The notes: generated by a model not told the origin, from the sequence alone. DNA of 64,000 nucleotides from Halorussus salinus (GCF_004765815.2 NZ_ML974129.1:258390-322389), one strand, 5' to 3'. Counted from the stretch's first letter, positions 23,862 through 32,009 are shown. Made by a program: numbers and translations.

Positions 23862-25457
23862 TTACGAGGAAGTCGTCGTCTGCATCCCTTCGGTGGTCGT
23901 CTCTTCGCCCTCGGTCGTCGTCTGCCCGCCGCCTCCCTCGGTCGTCTGACCGCCGTCGGACTGGACCGTGACGTTCACGCCGTGGGGTTCGTAGGCGGTG
24001 TTGGCGTAGCCGTCTACGTTCCACGGGAACATGTCGTCCCGAATCTGGCGCAGGCCTTGGTCCGGGTTCGAGATGGTCGCCGGTTGAGTCCGGCCCTTCC
24101 CGTCGGTCGCCCGCGAGTAGAGGGTGTACTCGCCGGGGCTGGCGTCCCAGACGTACCGGAACTGCCGCCACGAGTACGGTCCCTGCCGCGGGCCGAAGAA
24201 CTCCGCCTCGTTCCACGTCTCGCCGCCGTCGGTCGATATCTCGACGCGCTGAACTCGGTCGTCGCCCGCCCACGCCACGCCGAGGACCTCTATCTGGCCG
24301 TCCGGGCCGGGCGAGACCGTCGAGTCCAGCGTCGGGTAGCCGATGAGCGACTTGACTATCTGGTCGTAGATGAACGGCTGGTCGATGCCCCGCGAGTCCA
24401 TCTGGCGCTGGGTGTCGAAGACGCCGATTCGGGGGCGAGTGTTGGCCTCCTCGCCCGCCGGGATGATGCGGTAGGAGTACTGTTGCCAGTGGGTGTAGAG
24501 TTGCTGGTCGCCCTCCTCCCACTCGTCGCCGAACACCATCTGGTCCATGACGTGCATCCGGTCTACCCACTTGACGTTGTTGTTGCCGAACCAACCGGGC
24601 ACCAGCAGTCGCACCGGAAAGCCGTGGTCGTCGTTCATCGGCGCGCCGTTCATCTCGTAGGCCAGCAGGCAGTCGGCCATCACCTTCCGCATCGGAATCG
24701 AGCGCGTGAAGATGTCCTCGCCCTCCGGGGCCTCGCCGCCCATCACGGAGAGCCACATGTTCCGGTCGGTGTTCGCGCCGTACTCCTCTAAAATCTCGCT
24801 GATGGGCGTGCCGGTCCAGACCGTGTTCCCGACCGCGCCGAACGTCCACGGGTTGCCCCCGACCTGCGGGTCGAAGTACGCCCGGCCGTTGCCCGAACAC
24901 TGCATGGTGTGGGTGACGGTCTCGGTGGAGTACTCCCGCTTTATCTCGTCCATCGAGAGTTCGACCTCCTCGTCTACCATCCCGGTCAGCGAGACGGTCC
25001 ACTCGTCTTCGTCTATCTCCGGCGTCGCGTAGTGGTTCCGGATGTAGTGTTCTTCGCGCGGCGTGATGAAACTCTCGTAGGTGCTTCGCGACTGGGCCTC
25101 GGCGTTCTGCGGGTCCGCGGAGATGATGCGCAGGCCGGGGTACTGCTCGGCCAGCGGCGGTTCCTGCTGGCCGCCCTGTCCGCCGCCCTGCGTCGTGGTC
25201 CCTTGACCGCCCTGCTGTCCGCTTTCCGTGGTCGTCTCCTGTCCACCGACGTTCCCCGCGAGGACGCCGACGCCCGCGAGCGTCCCCGAAGCCATCAGGA
25301 AGCGCCGCCTGTTCAGATAGCGGTCCCTCGACCTCGCGTCGTCTTTCGTTCGCGCTCCGTCTCTCGTTCGCGTTTCCTCTCTCGTCCGCTCGCCGCCTGT
25401 CGTTTTCGGGTCGTCGGTTCTCCCGTCGTCTCCCGTTCCCCTGTCTCCCCCTGACAT
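23862..25457 (-). CDS. Sulfite-oxidase-family molybdopterin oxidoreductase, Tat-exported
   Basis: This 531-residue protein starts with an Arg/Asp/Thr-rich leader and a twin-arginine signal (NRRRFLMASGTLAGVGVLA). A Thr/Gln/Glu linker (~75-95) precedes the Mo domain, which has FITPREEHYIRNHYATPEID and the Mo-ligand Cys in THTMQCSGNGRAYF. The C-terminal Mo-co dimerisation domain follows (YPTLDSTVSPGPDGQIEVLGVAWAG). The tail is TTEGGGGQTTTEGEETTT-like. It is exported folded with its cofactor. Sulfite oxidase or protein-methionine-sulfoxide reductase activity cannot be separated here; no heme domain is present. Confidence 0.88.
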   Translation of the reverse strand: MSGGDRGTGDDGRTDDPKTTGGERTREETRTRDGARTKDDARSRDRYLNRRRFLMASGTLAGVGVLAGNVGGQETTTESGQQGGQGTTTQGGGQGGQQEPPLAEQYPGLRIISADPQNAEAQSRSTYESFITPREEHYIRNHYATPEIDEDEWTVSLTGMVDEEVELSMDEIKREYSTETVTHTMQCSGNGRAYFDPQVGGNPWTFGAVGNTVWTGTPISEILEEYGANTDRNMWLSVMGGEAPEGEDIFTRSIPMRKVMADCLLAYEMNGAPMNDDHGFPVRLLVPGWFGNNNVKWVDRMHVMDQMVFGDEWEEGDQQLYTHWQQYSYRIIPAGEEANTRPRIGVFDTQRQMDSRGIDQPFIYDQIVKSLIGYPTLDSTVSPGPDGQIEVLGVAWAGDDRVQRVEISTDGGETWNEAEFFGPRQGPYSWRQFRYVWDASPGEYTLYSRATDGKGRTQPATISNPDQGLRQIRDDMFPWNVDGYANTAYEPHGVNVTVQSDGGQTTEGGGGQTTTEGEETTTEGMQTTTSS

Positions 25458-25546
25458 ACGACCAACTGGTTCGGCGGATTTCGGCTTAACGTTCCGCCTG
25501 AGGTGTTCGGAGCGAAGTGATAAATCGAATGGCTGTCTCGGGAGAA

Positions 25547-26476
25547 CTATTCGGTCACGACGACGGTGCCTATCATCCCCTCGCCGGTGTGCGGGACGCA
25601 GACGTAGACGTACTCGCCGGGCACCGAGAAGACGTGTTCGTAGGTCTCGCCCTCGGCGACGACGCGGTAGGACTCGCCCTCGGGGTAGGACGCGAACGGC
25701 TCTGCGCCCTCGGGGATGGACACCTGTCGGGCGGCCTCGGGCCGCGCCGAGACGTTGTGTCCGGCGCTCTCGAAGTTCCAGCGGACGGTTCCCCCGACCG
25801 GAATCTCGACGCGCTCGGGCACGAACCGAAAGTAGTTGCCCGACGGCCCGACCGCGACCTCCGCCACGTCGCCCGATGCGCTCCCGTCGCCGGACGCGTT
25901 CCCGTCGCCTGTCGTGGTCTCGGCGGCGGTCTCCTCGCCCTCGGTCGTCGCTTCGGTGGTGTCGGCCGCCGTCGTTTCCGCCTCGGTCGTCGTCGGGAAC
26001 CCCTCGCCCAACTCGACTGCGGCCCGCATCTCGTCGGGGTGGAACTCACACTCGTAACTGGCCAACTCCTCGCGCGCCCGGAACCGGGTCGCCCGCGTCG
26101 CGCCCTGCTGGGCGGACTCCTCGGTCCGGTTGACGACGTTGCCGCCGCCGTCGAGGAGCCTCAGTCTGTGTCGCGCTCCGTCGAGGTTCACCCAGACGAC
26201 GCGGTAGCGGTCGCCCTGCCGCAACCGGAGCGTCGGGTTCTGCTGGCCCTCTATCGCTCGCGGCTGGAGGCCGAGCCAGTAGTCGCGTCGCGCCCCGAGG
26301 AGAACCGTCGTTCGGTCGGCCTGCGCCGCCGCCCCCACGCTCGCGGCGCGCGGCGCGGCCGACAGCGCGGCGACTCCGCCGAGCGCGCGCAGGACGCTCC
26401 GCCTGTCGGTCGCACTCGTCGGCTCGTCGCGGCCGGTCGATTCGTCTCCGTCGCTCTCACTGCTGTCTCCCCCCAT
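25547..26476 (-). CDS. Two-domain cupredoxin (halocyanin-like), Tat-exported
   Basis: The protein is 309 residues. The N-terminus is a Ser/Asp-rich region with a twin-arginine-type signal (DRRSVLRALGGVAALSAAP). Residues ~55-155 are one cupredoxin-like domain with GARHRLRLLDG and YECEFHPDEMRAAV, which keeps His, Cys, His and Met at blue-copper spacing. An Ala/Glu/Thr linker follows (~155-205). Residues ~210-309 are a second cupredoxin (SAGHNVSA, then YVYVCVPHTGEGMIGTVVV). Both copper sites look complete. Likely an extracellular electron carrier. Confidence 0.88.
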   Translation of the reverse strand: MGGDSSESDGDESTGRDEPTSATDRRSVLRALGGVAALSAAPRAASVGAAAQADRTTVLLGARRDYWLGLQPRAIEGQQNPTLRLRQGDRYRVVWVNLDGARHRLRLLDGGGNVVNRTEESAQQGATRATRFRAREELASYECEFHPDEMRAAVELGEGFPTTTEAETTAADTTEATTEGEETAAETTTGDGNASGDGSASGDVAEVAVGPSGNYFRFVPERVEIPVGGTVRWNFESAGHNVSARPEAARQVSIPEGAEPFASYPEGESYRVVAEGETYEHVFSVPGEYVYVCVPHTGEGMIGTVVVTE

Positions 26477-26599
26477 AACCGAGCGTACCGTCGGTGCTGT
26501 CCGGGAAAAGGGTTCGGGTGGTTCGCGGTCCGCGGCGTCGGTCGGTACGTCCGGGCCGACAGCCCGGATGCGCTCTCACGGCCGGTTTTCGTTGACTCG

Positions 26600-27265
26600 T
26601 TACTGGGTCGTCGTGGCGGCGCTCCGAGCGTACTGACCGACGTACCGGGAGCGCGCGACGGCGTTGCGCATCACCGCATCGACGACCTGCTGGTACCCCG
26701 CGCCGGGGTCTAACTCCAGCGGCGCTTCGAGCGCGTAGAGGCTGAACAGGTAGGTGTGTCGCGGGTCGCCCTCCGGCGGACACGGGCCGACGTAGCCCAG
26801 TTCCCCGGTGCCGTTCGCGCCCTGCACCGCGCCGCCGAGGTCCGAAAGCGTCTCGCTCGCCGGGAGATTCGCGGGAATCTCTCGGGTGTCGGCTGGGACG
26901 TTCCAGAGCAACCAGTGGACGAACGGCGGGTTCGGCGCGTCCGGGTCGTCCATAATCAGCGCGAACGCCTCGGTCTCGTCGGGCGGATTCGAGATGGAGA
27001 GGGGCGGTGAACTGTTCTCGCCCTCGCAGGTGTACTGGGTCGGAATCGTCGCCCCGTTCTCCCACGCGTCGGTCGAGAGCGCGAACGCTCCGTCCTCGGC
27101 GGTCGTCCCGGTCTCCTCGGTCGCGGTCCCTTCCCCCTCGGTCGTCGTCTCCTGTGCCTCCGTCGTGGTCTCCTGCCCGTCGCGGCTCCCACTCGCGGCC
27201 ATCGCTCCGGTCCCCCCAATCGTCGCGGCCGCCGCGGCCGAGCGCAGTAGCGTGCGTCTGCGCAT
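26600..27265 (-). CDS. YbhB/YbcL-type PEBP family protein, exported
   Basis: From the ATG at 27265 the protein is 221 residues. MRRRTLLRSAAAAATIGGTGAMA is a short Tat-like signal with Arg-rich start, followed by a Thr/Glu repeat linker (ETTTEAQETTTEGEGTATEE). The PEBP core has IPTQYTCEGENSSPPLSISN, AFALIMDDPDAP, FVHWLLWNVPADTREIP, VGPCPPEGDPRHTYLFSLYAL, the ligand-binding HW and D-DAP sites of the family. Family members bind phospholipids or small ligands and are often called Raf-kinase-inhibitor-like. Substrate unknown. Confidence 0.88.
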   Translation of the reverse strand: MRRRTLLRSAAAAATIGGTGAMAASGSRDGQETTTEAQETTTEGEGTATEETGTTAEDGAFALSTDAWENGATIPTQYTCEGENSSPPLSISNPPDETEAFALIMDDPDAPNPPFVHWLLWNVPADTREIPANLPASETLSDLGGAVQGANGTGELGYVGPCPPEGDPRHTYLFSLYALEAPLELDPGAGYQQVVDAVMRNAVARSRYVGQYARSAATTTQ

Positions 27266-27386
27266 GGTCCTCCGTTCGTCGTCGTCCGCAAAGCGATTTG
27301 GGGCCTCGCCGAGGAGTCCCCACGCCGACAAGACGGCGTCTCAGTCTCTCGATAGTCACTATCTTTAGTCGGAAGCCAAAACGGAA

Positions 27387-27411
27387 ACATATAGCCGCCT
27401 CGGGAGGCGGC
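27387..27411 (+). promoter_or_regulatory. TATA box with perfect palindrome over transcript start region
   Basis: ACATATAG (27387-27394) is the likely TATA box. It runs directly into GCCGCCTC-GG-GAGGCGGC (27394-27411), a perfect 8-bp inverted repeat. It lies between TATA and the predicted start near 27415-27418, exactly where a repressor would block polymerase. The gene starts at 27422, so there is almost no leader. Confidence 0.6.
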
Positions 27412-27421
27412 ACGTGACACT

Positions 27422-29233
27422 ATGACACCGACACAGTCCCCCGACACGCACCTCCGCGACGATTCGTCCGGCGGCCGGTCGCGTCGCGCGTTCTTGGCTA
27501 CCGCCGGGAGCGCCGCGGTCGGCGTCGGTCTGGCCGGTTGTAGCGGTAGCGCACCGAGAGCCGAATCGTCGTCGGCCGACCGGACGTTCCAGATGGTCGG
27601 CAGTTCGATTCGAACGCTCGACCCCGCGGCCGCCACCGACAACGAATCGGCCACCGTCGTCTCGCAACTGTTCGACGGGTTGGTCCACTACCCGAAGGGC
27701 GACCCCGACCCCGAACTTCTGCTGGCCGACGACCACCGGGTCTCCGAGGACGGCACCGTCCACACCTTCGAGTTGGACCCTGAGGCGACGTTCTCGGACG
27801 GCCGGTCGGTGACGGCGGCCGACGTGGTGTACTCCTTCGAGCGCATCGCGGCCTCGGAGAACTCGACCTCGGCGAGCGACCTCCTCGACGTGCTGGGCGT
27901 CGAACACGGGACTCGGACCGTCGAGACCGACGACGGCACGGCCGAGGAGTACGCTCCCGGCACGCTCGGCGTCGAGGCCGTGGACGACCGAACCGTCGAG
28001 ATTCTCCTCTCCGAGCCGTTCCACGCGGCGTTAGGCGTGCTGGCCTACCCCTCCTTCGCGGTCGTCCCGGAGGGCGTCGTCGGCGACGTGCCGGGCTACG
28101 ACGGCGAGATGAGTCAAGACGAGTTCGCCACCGAGAACCCCATCGGCGCGGGACCGTTCACCTTCGAGACGTGGGAGAAGGACGTAGAGTACGCGGTTTC
28201 GGCGCGCGACGACTACCGCGGCGACGGGCCGTACGTGGACGGCATCCGCTGGCAAGTCACGAGCGACCCCTCGGCGTCGTACATCTACGCCATCAACGAG
28301 AACGCCGACGCCTTCTGGGTACCCAGCGGGAAGTTCGACCGGAGCCTCGTCACAATCGAGTCCACCGACGAGCAGGGCCGGAAGGTCGGCACCTACGGCC
28401 CGCTCCCCGAGAACGGGAAGACGGTCCAGTACCATCAGGTCCCGCTGACGTGGACCTACTACCTCGGGTTCAACACCGAGCAGGTCGAGAAGCCAGTCCG
28501 GCAGGCCATCGCGTACGTCCTGAACCAGCAGACGCAGGTCGAGAAAGTCCACGAGGGGCGCGGGTCGCGGGCGGCCCATCTCACGCCGCCGGGTCTCTAC
28601 CCCGGCGGGAACGCGGCGTACCGGGACCACGCCGAACGGTACCCCTACGGACTCACCGAGACGCGCTTCGAGGCCGCCAAAGCGGTCCTCGCCGACGCGG
28701 GGTACGGCCCGGACAACCCCGCGAGCGTTCGGCTCACCGTCTACGAGGTGGCGGCGTGGAAGGAGACGGCGACGCTCCTGCGGGACAAACTCGCTCGCGT
28801 CGGCATCGACCTGACCGTCGAGCAGTCGCCGTTCTCCGCCATCGCCGAGCGCGGCCGGAACGGGCAACTCGACGCCTTCTCCTACGGGTGGACGATGGAC
28901 TACCCATCGCCCGACAGCTTCCTCAAGATTCTCTACCCGCCCTCGTCGGACACCTACTTCTTCCGGTGGGGCGACACGCCCGCCGCCGAGCGCGCGACGG
29001 CGGCGTGGGAGCGCGTCCTCGACCACCCGTCCGCGAGCGAGCGCGACCGGCAGGCCCGCGTCGAGGCCTACCGCGAGATGGAGACCGCTAACTGGGAGGA
29101 CGTGGTTGCACTCCCGCTCCATCATCCGGTCGGCGAGGGGTTCTACTACGATTGGGTGGACGTGCCCAAGACCGGCGCGGCCGGATTCTCGAAGCACAAG
29201 TACAACCACGTCGAAGTCGGCGAGCGAGAGTAG
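27422..29233 (+). CDS. ABC-transporter peptide-type substrate-binding lipoprotein (DppA-like), orphan
   Basis: This 603-residue protein has a Tat lipoprotein signal: GRSRRAFLATAGSAAVGVGLAGCSG. The solute-binding family 5 features are DPAAATDNESATVVSQLFDGLVHY, FSDGRSVTAADVVYSFERIA, NPIGAGPFTFETWEKD and the later DAFSYGWTMDYPSPDSFLKILYPPSS. It probably binds oligopeptides or nickel-chelate type ligands at the cell surface. No permease or ATPase genes adjoin, so it must use a transporter encoded elsewhere. A promoter palindrome immediately upstream suggests repression. Confidence 0.88.
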   Translation: MTPTQSPDTHLRDDSSGGRSRRAFLATAGSAAVGVGLAGCSGSAPRAESSSADRTFQMVGSSIRTLDPAAATDNESATVVSQLFDGLVHYPKGDPDPELLLADDHRVSEDGTVHTFELDPEATFSDGRSVTAADVVYSFERIAASENSTSASDLLDVLGVEHGTRTVETDDGTAEEYAPGTLGVEAVDDRTVEILLSEPFHAALGVLAYPSFAVVPEGVVGDVPGYDGEMSQDEFATENPIGAGPFTFETWEKDVEYAVSARDDYRGDGPYVDGIRWQVTSDPSASYIYAINENADAFWVPSGKFDRSLVTIESTDEQGRKVGTYGPLPENGKTVQYHQVPLTWTYYLGFNTEQVEKPVRQAIAYVLNQQTQVEKVHEGRGSRAAHLTPPGLYPGGNAAYRDHAERYPYGLTETRFEAAKAVLADAGYGPDNPASVRLTVYEVAAWKETATLLRDKLARVGIDLTVEQSPFSAIAERGRNGQLDAFSYGWTMDYPSPDSFLKILYPPSSDTYFFRWGDTPAAERATAAWERVLDHPSASERDRQARVEAYREMETANWEDVVALPLHHPVGEGFYYDWVDVPKTGAAGFSKHKYNHVEVGERE

Positions 29234-29370
29234 CACACGCGACGGTCGTCGAGCGAGACCGACACAGGGGTCCCGCGACTCCGCGCCGCCGACCGGACCG
29301 ACCTCGCGAGTCGCGGCAAACCCCGCGGCAGGAGTCTCATTTATCAAGTGGGCACGCGTCTCTTCGACCA

Positions 29371-29541
29371 ATGGTCGAACTGGACCCGCCGAGCGAACGG
29401 GAGTGTCAGCGATGCGGTCGTCGGGACGTGTGGGACCCCGACGAGACGACGTGGCGAATCGACGGCGCGGCGCGCGCCGGGAACCCCCACTGCATCCACG
29501 AGTGGGACATCAACGGCGCGTATCGCCCGATTCGGGACTGA
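29371..29541 (+). CDS. HEWD-family small zinc-type protein, 56 aa
   Basis: The protein starts MVELDPPSERECQRCGRRDVW and has the motif HCIHEWDING for which the family is named. CQRC and the later HCIH can coordinate zinc. TATA CATTTATCAAG (29336-29346) is about 27 bp before the ATG, giving a leaderless transcript and ruling out the open upstream extension of the frame. Function unknown. Confidence 0.8.
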   Translation: MVELDPPSERECQRCGRRDVWDPDETTWRIDGAARAGNPHCIHEWDINGAYRPIRD

Positions 29542-29619
29542 CGACGGGGCCTCCGACGACCGGAGTCTCCTCGATGCTCGCCCGAACGTTCAAACCGGAA
29601 GCCGGGACAAGCCCGGCCC

Positions 29620-30321
29620 ATGCTCGCCGTCGCCGGAGGGAAGGGAGGAGCCGGGAAGACGACCACGACGCTCGGTCTCGCGGCCGCGCTCGGCCGCCAG
29701 CGCCGGAGCGTCCTCGCCGTGGACGCCGACCGGGAGATGCCGGACCTGCACGCGATGGCCGGACTCGCACGAACGCCCGGTCTCGACGCCGTCGCCGAGG
29801 AGTGGCCCGCCGAGTTAGTCGCCGGGAGGCCGGACCCGCCGCTCGCTGGCGTCGAAATTCTGCCCGCCGGAACGGGACCGCCGTCGGCCGGGTCCGCCGC
29901 GGGACGAGACGCGGGGTCCGGCGGCGCGACGCCGCTGGCGCGCGTTCGCGGGGTCGCCGACGCGATTCTGGTGGACTGCCCGGCGGGCGCGGGACCGGAC
30001 GCCGTCGCGCCGCTCCGGGTCGCCGACGCCGCGGTGGTCGTGACCACGACCGAACCCGACTGCCTGCGAGACGCCGCGAAGACCGCGGCGATGGCGCGCG
30101 AACTCGACGCGCCGGTCGCGGGCGCGGTCGTCTCGCGGGCCGACCGGCCCCCGGCGGGCGTCGAGGAGTTACTCGACTGCCCGCTTCTGGGCGTCGTCCC
30201 GGAGGCCGGACTCGACTCGCGCGCAGACGTGGTGGACCGCGGCGTCGAACTCCTCGACAGCGACGAGATGCGGGCCGCACACGACGCTCTCGTGTCAGGA
30301 CTCCAGCCCAAATACTTATGA
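29620..30321 (+). CDS. MinD/ParA-like P-loop ATPase
   Basis: The protein is 233 residues. The deviant Walker A motif KGGAGKTTTTLGLAAALG is at ~8-25, followed by VLAVDADREMPDLHAMAGL and the switch region ILVDCPAGAGPDAVAPLRVAD. It is shorter than standard MinD (~260) and has no obvious C-terminal membrane-targeting helix. In Haloferax, MinD paralogues influence polar placement of motility and chemotaxis arrays. The KaiC-like gene follows 27 bp downstream, and both may work together, though the second has its own TATA box. Confidence 0.85.
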   Translation: MLAVAGGKGGAGKTTTTLGLAAALGRQRRSVLAVDADREMPDLHAMAGLARTPGLDAVAEEWPAELVAGRPDPPLAGVEILPAGTGPPSAGSAAGRDAGSGGATPLARVRGVADAILVDCPAGAGPDAVAPLRVADAAVVVTTTEPDCLRDAAKTAAMARELDAPVAGAVVSRADRPPAGVEELLDCPLLGVVPEAGLDSRADVVDRGVELLDSDEMRAAHDALVSGLQPKYL

Positions 30322-30348
30322 AACAACGAGCAGTAATCGTGCAAATAC

Positions 30349-30975
30349 GTGGCACGGCGTCTCTCGACCGGCATCGACGTGTTAGATAGAAAACTCGACG
30401 GCGGGCTTCCGACCGGGAGCGTGGTGGCACTGTCGGCACCGCCAGCGAGTCAGGCGGAGTTGTTGCTGTACGAGTTCACCGCGGCTCGCCAGACGCTCTA
30501 TCTCTCGACGGACCGCGACGAGGCGGCCGTGACCGAGGCGCTGGAGCGCGCGCCGGGCCACACCGGCTCGCCGGACGTGCGGCGGGTCCCCGGCGACGCG
30601 CCGCTGGACCACTCCCAGCGACTCTTCCGGCGACTGCCCGAGGACTCGAATCTCATCGTGGACCCCATCGACCTGCTGGAAAAACAGGACGAGGGGCGGT
30701 ATCGCAACTTCCTGAACGACCTGCAGAATCACCTGCACAACACCGACGGCGTGGCCGTCCTCCACTGTCTCGACGGCCGCGCGGTGCCCGACGCCCGCGA
30801 CATCACCGAACACGTCGCCGACGTGGTGTTCCAACTTCACACCGAGTACTCGGGCGACACGGTCGAGACCCGCCTCGCGGTGCCGAAGTTCCGGGGCGGC
30901 CGCGCGCTCCCCGAGACCATCAAACTCGAACTCGCCGAGTCGGTCCGCATCGACACGAGTCGGGACATCGCGTGA
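30349..30975 (+). CDS. RecA/KaiC-like protein with degenerate P-loop
   Basis: The protein is 208 residues from a GTG (RLSTGIDVLDRKLDGGLPTGS), the classical entry of the KaiC/Rad55 fold. Where a Walker A should follow, it reads VVALSAPPASQAELLLYEF: the Gly-Lys-Thr is absent. Walker B-like NLIVDPIDLLE and VAVLHCLDGR remain. The protein is therefore unlikely to hydrolyse ATP the usual way. A TATA-like AAATACTTATG (30310-30320) lies ~30 bp before the GTG. I recall a RecA-like gene next to minD2 in Haloferax; the correspondence is a guess. Confidence 0.75.
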   Translation: MARRLSTGIDVLDRKLDGGLPTGSVVALSAPPASQAELLLYEFTAARQTLYLSTDRDEAAVTEALERAPGHTGSPDVRRVPGDAPLDHSQRLFRRLPEDSNLIVDPIDLLEKQDEGRYRNFLNDLQNHLHNTDGVAVLHCLDGRAVPDARDITEHVADVVFQLHTEYSGDTVETRLAVPKFRGGRALPETIKLELAESVRIDTSRDIA

Positions 30976-31068
30976 CGAGTGCAGGCGTCGATTTTCCGCC
31001 GAAGGAGCGCTATCAAACCGAACTAAGGGGGCGGCAGGCCGACCAAACCACCGTCGTCTGGGTGGACT

Positions 31069-31185
31069 GAAAGGGGCCGCCCGGTCGCGCCCGAAGGGCG
31101 TAGTCGTCTGAGTGACCCCTATCCGGAGCGAACGCAGTGAGCGGAGGATATGTCACTCAGCGACCGCGACCGGGCGGGGGCTTTC
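31069..31185 (+). repeat. Structured repeat family 1, copy A (three-way junction)
   Basis: Outer arms 31069-31089 and 31165-31185 pair through AAAG...CCGCCCGGTCGCG, with a G/G internal mismatch block. A first hairpin is CGCCC-GAA-GGGCG, and a second stem CTGAGTGAC/GTCACTCAG carries TATCC/GGATA above it. The flank GGGTGGACT precedes it, as GGGTGGGCT does in copy B. It lies between the RecA-like gene and the insertion sequence, in about 290 bp without a gene. Confidence 0.8.
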
Positions 31186-31262
31186 AAACTAGTCTCGTCT
31201 CCCGATTCGGTTGCCACTGTCGAATTCCCCGTCGTTCGTCAGATGCAGGACTCACGACACAG

Positions 31263-31953
31263 GGTCGTGTTAAGTTTGGCATGAATTGTGCCAGACGGCG
31301 AAGGCTTGCAACCACGATTCTGCTGTTTCTAGCTCGGCGTTGCGGAACGCGTTCGAAAACGAAGAAGTTCGTCGTTTTACCTCGCGGAAAACACGTTCGA
31401 CGCGATTCCGATTTCCGTGGCGAACATACTGAAATCGGAGGCCTAACCGCGTCAGCGCGGCCTGAAGATGGTGCGCTCCATCGACCAAAAACGTGGCTTG
31501 CTCGACCTGCTGTTTCTCGTGGAGTTCTCTAAAGAACAGCAGAGTGAATTGTGTCGTAAGCGTCTGAAACAACCGAACATGAAGGAATTCGTTCGTCGCA
31601 GGATTGACCGCGGCGTACAGCCAGCACCGCTCACCATTGACCCGAATCACCGTCTCGTCCACCGCGATCTGATTCGGAATTGTGTCGCTGGTCGGCTGTA
31701 AATCGGCTTTCTGCACCCAATTGTGGATGGCAGTCCGACTCCGTTCGACACCCAACTTTTCAAGCTCTCGTTTGGTATTCGAAAGTGAAAGTCCCGCCAA
31801 ATGGAGACGAATACCCACTTCAATCGCGGGCTTGGGTGTCCGCTCTCGCTCCACAAACTCCAAGTCAATCCACGAACTAGAACCACTGAGGCGGTCGTTT
31901 TGGGTCATAGAGCAACCGAAGAACGACCGCCTCGCTCTTAACTGAACACGGCC
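31263..31953 (-). mobile_element. IS6-type insertion sequence, complete, 8-bp target duplication
   Basis: The element is 691 bp. Its ends are GGTCGTGTTAAGTTTGGC (31263 on the plus strand) and GGCCGTGTTCAGTTAAG (31953 on the minus strand), imperfect inverted repeats. CGACACAG occurs immediately outside both ends (31255-31262 and 31954-31961), a perfect 8-bp duplication expected of IS6-family insertion. It holds one transposase gene. A second copy starts at 63874 in the opposite orientation. Confidence 0.92.
31270..31908 (-). CDS. IS6-family (ISH14/15-like) DDE transposase
   Basis: The protein is 212 residues, starting MTQNDRLSGSSSWIDLEFVE. An N-terminal HTH region (LAGLSLSNTKRELEKLGVERSRTAIHNWVQKAD) precedes the DDE core: IAVDETVIRVNGERCWLYAAV, ATFLVDGAHHLQAAL and NRVERVFREVKRRTSSFSNAF. 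It appears intact. The TAA stop lies within the terminal inverted repeat (GTGTTAAG). Base composition is AT-richer than the surrounding genes, consistent with transfer. An upstream in-frame extension to 31959 would cross the element end and is rejected. Confidence 0.93.
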   Translation of the reverse strand: MTQNDRLSGSSSWIDLEFVERERTPKPAIEVGIRLHLAGLSLSNTKRELEKLGVERSRTAIHNWVQKADLQPTSDTIPNQIAVDETVIRVNGERCWLYAAVNPATNEFLHVRLFQTLTTQFTLLFFRELHEKQQVEQATFLVDGAHHLQAALTRLGLRFQYVRHGNRNRVERVFREVKRRTSSFSNAFRNAELETAESWLQAFAVWHNSCQT

Positions 31954-32009
31954 CGACACAGAGAGTGAGAACTTAAGGTCCCCCGACGACCCATCGAAGA
32001 TAAGCCGCC

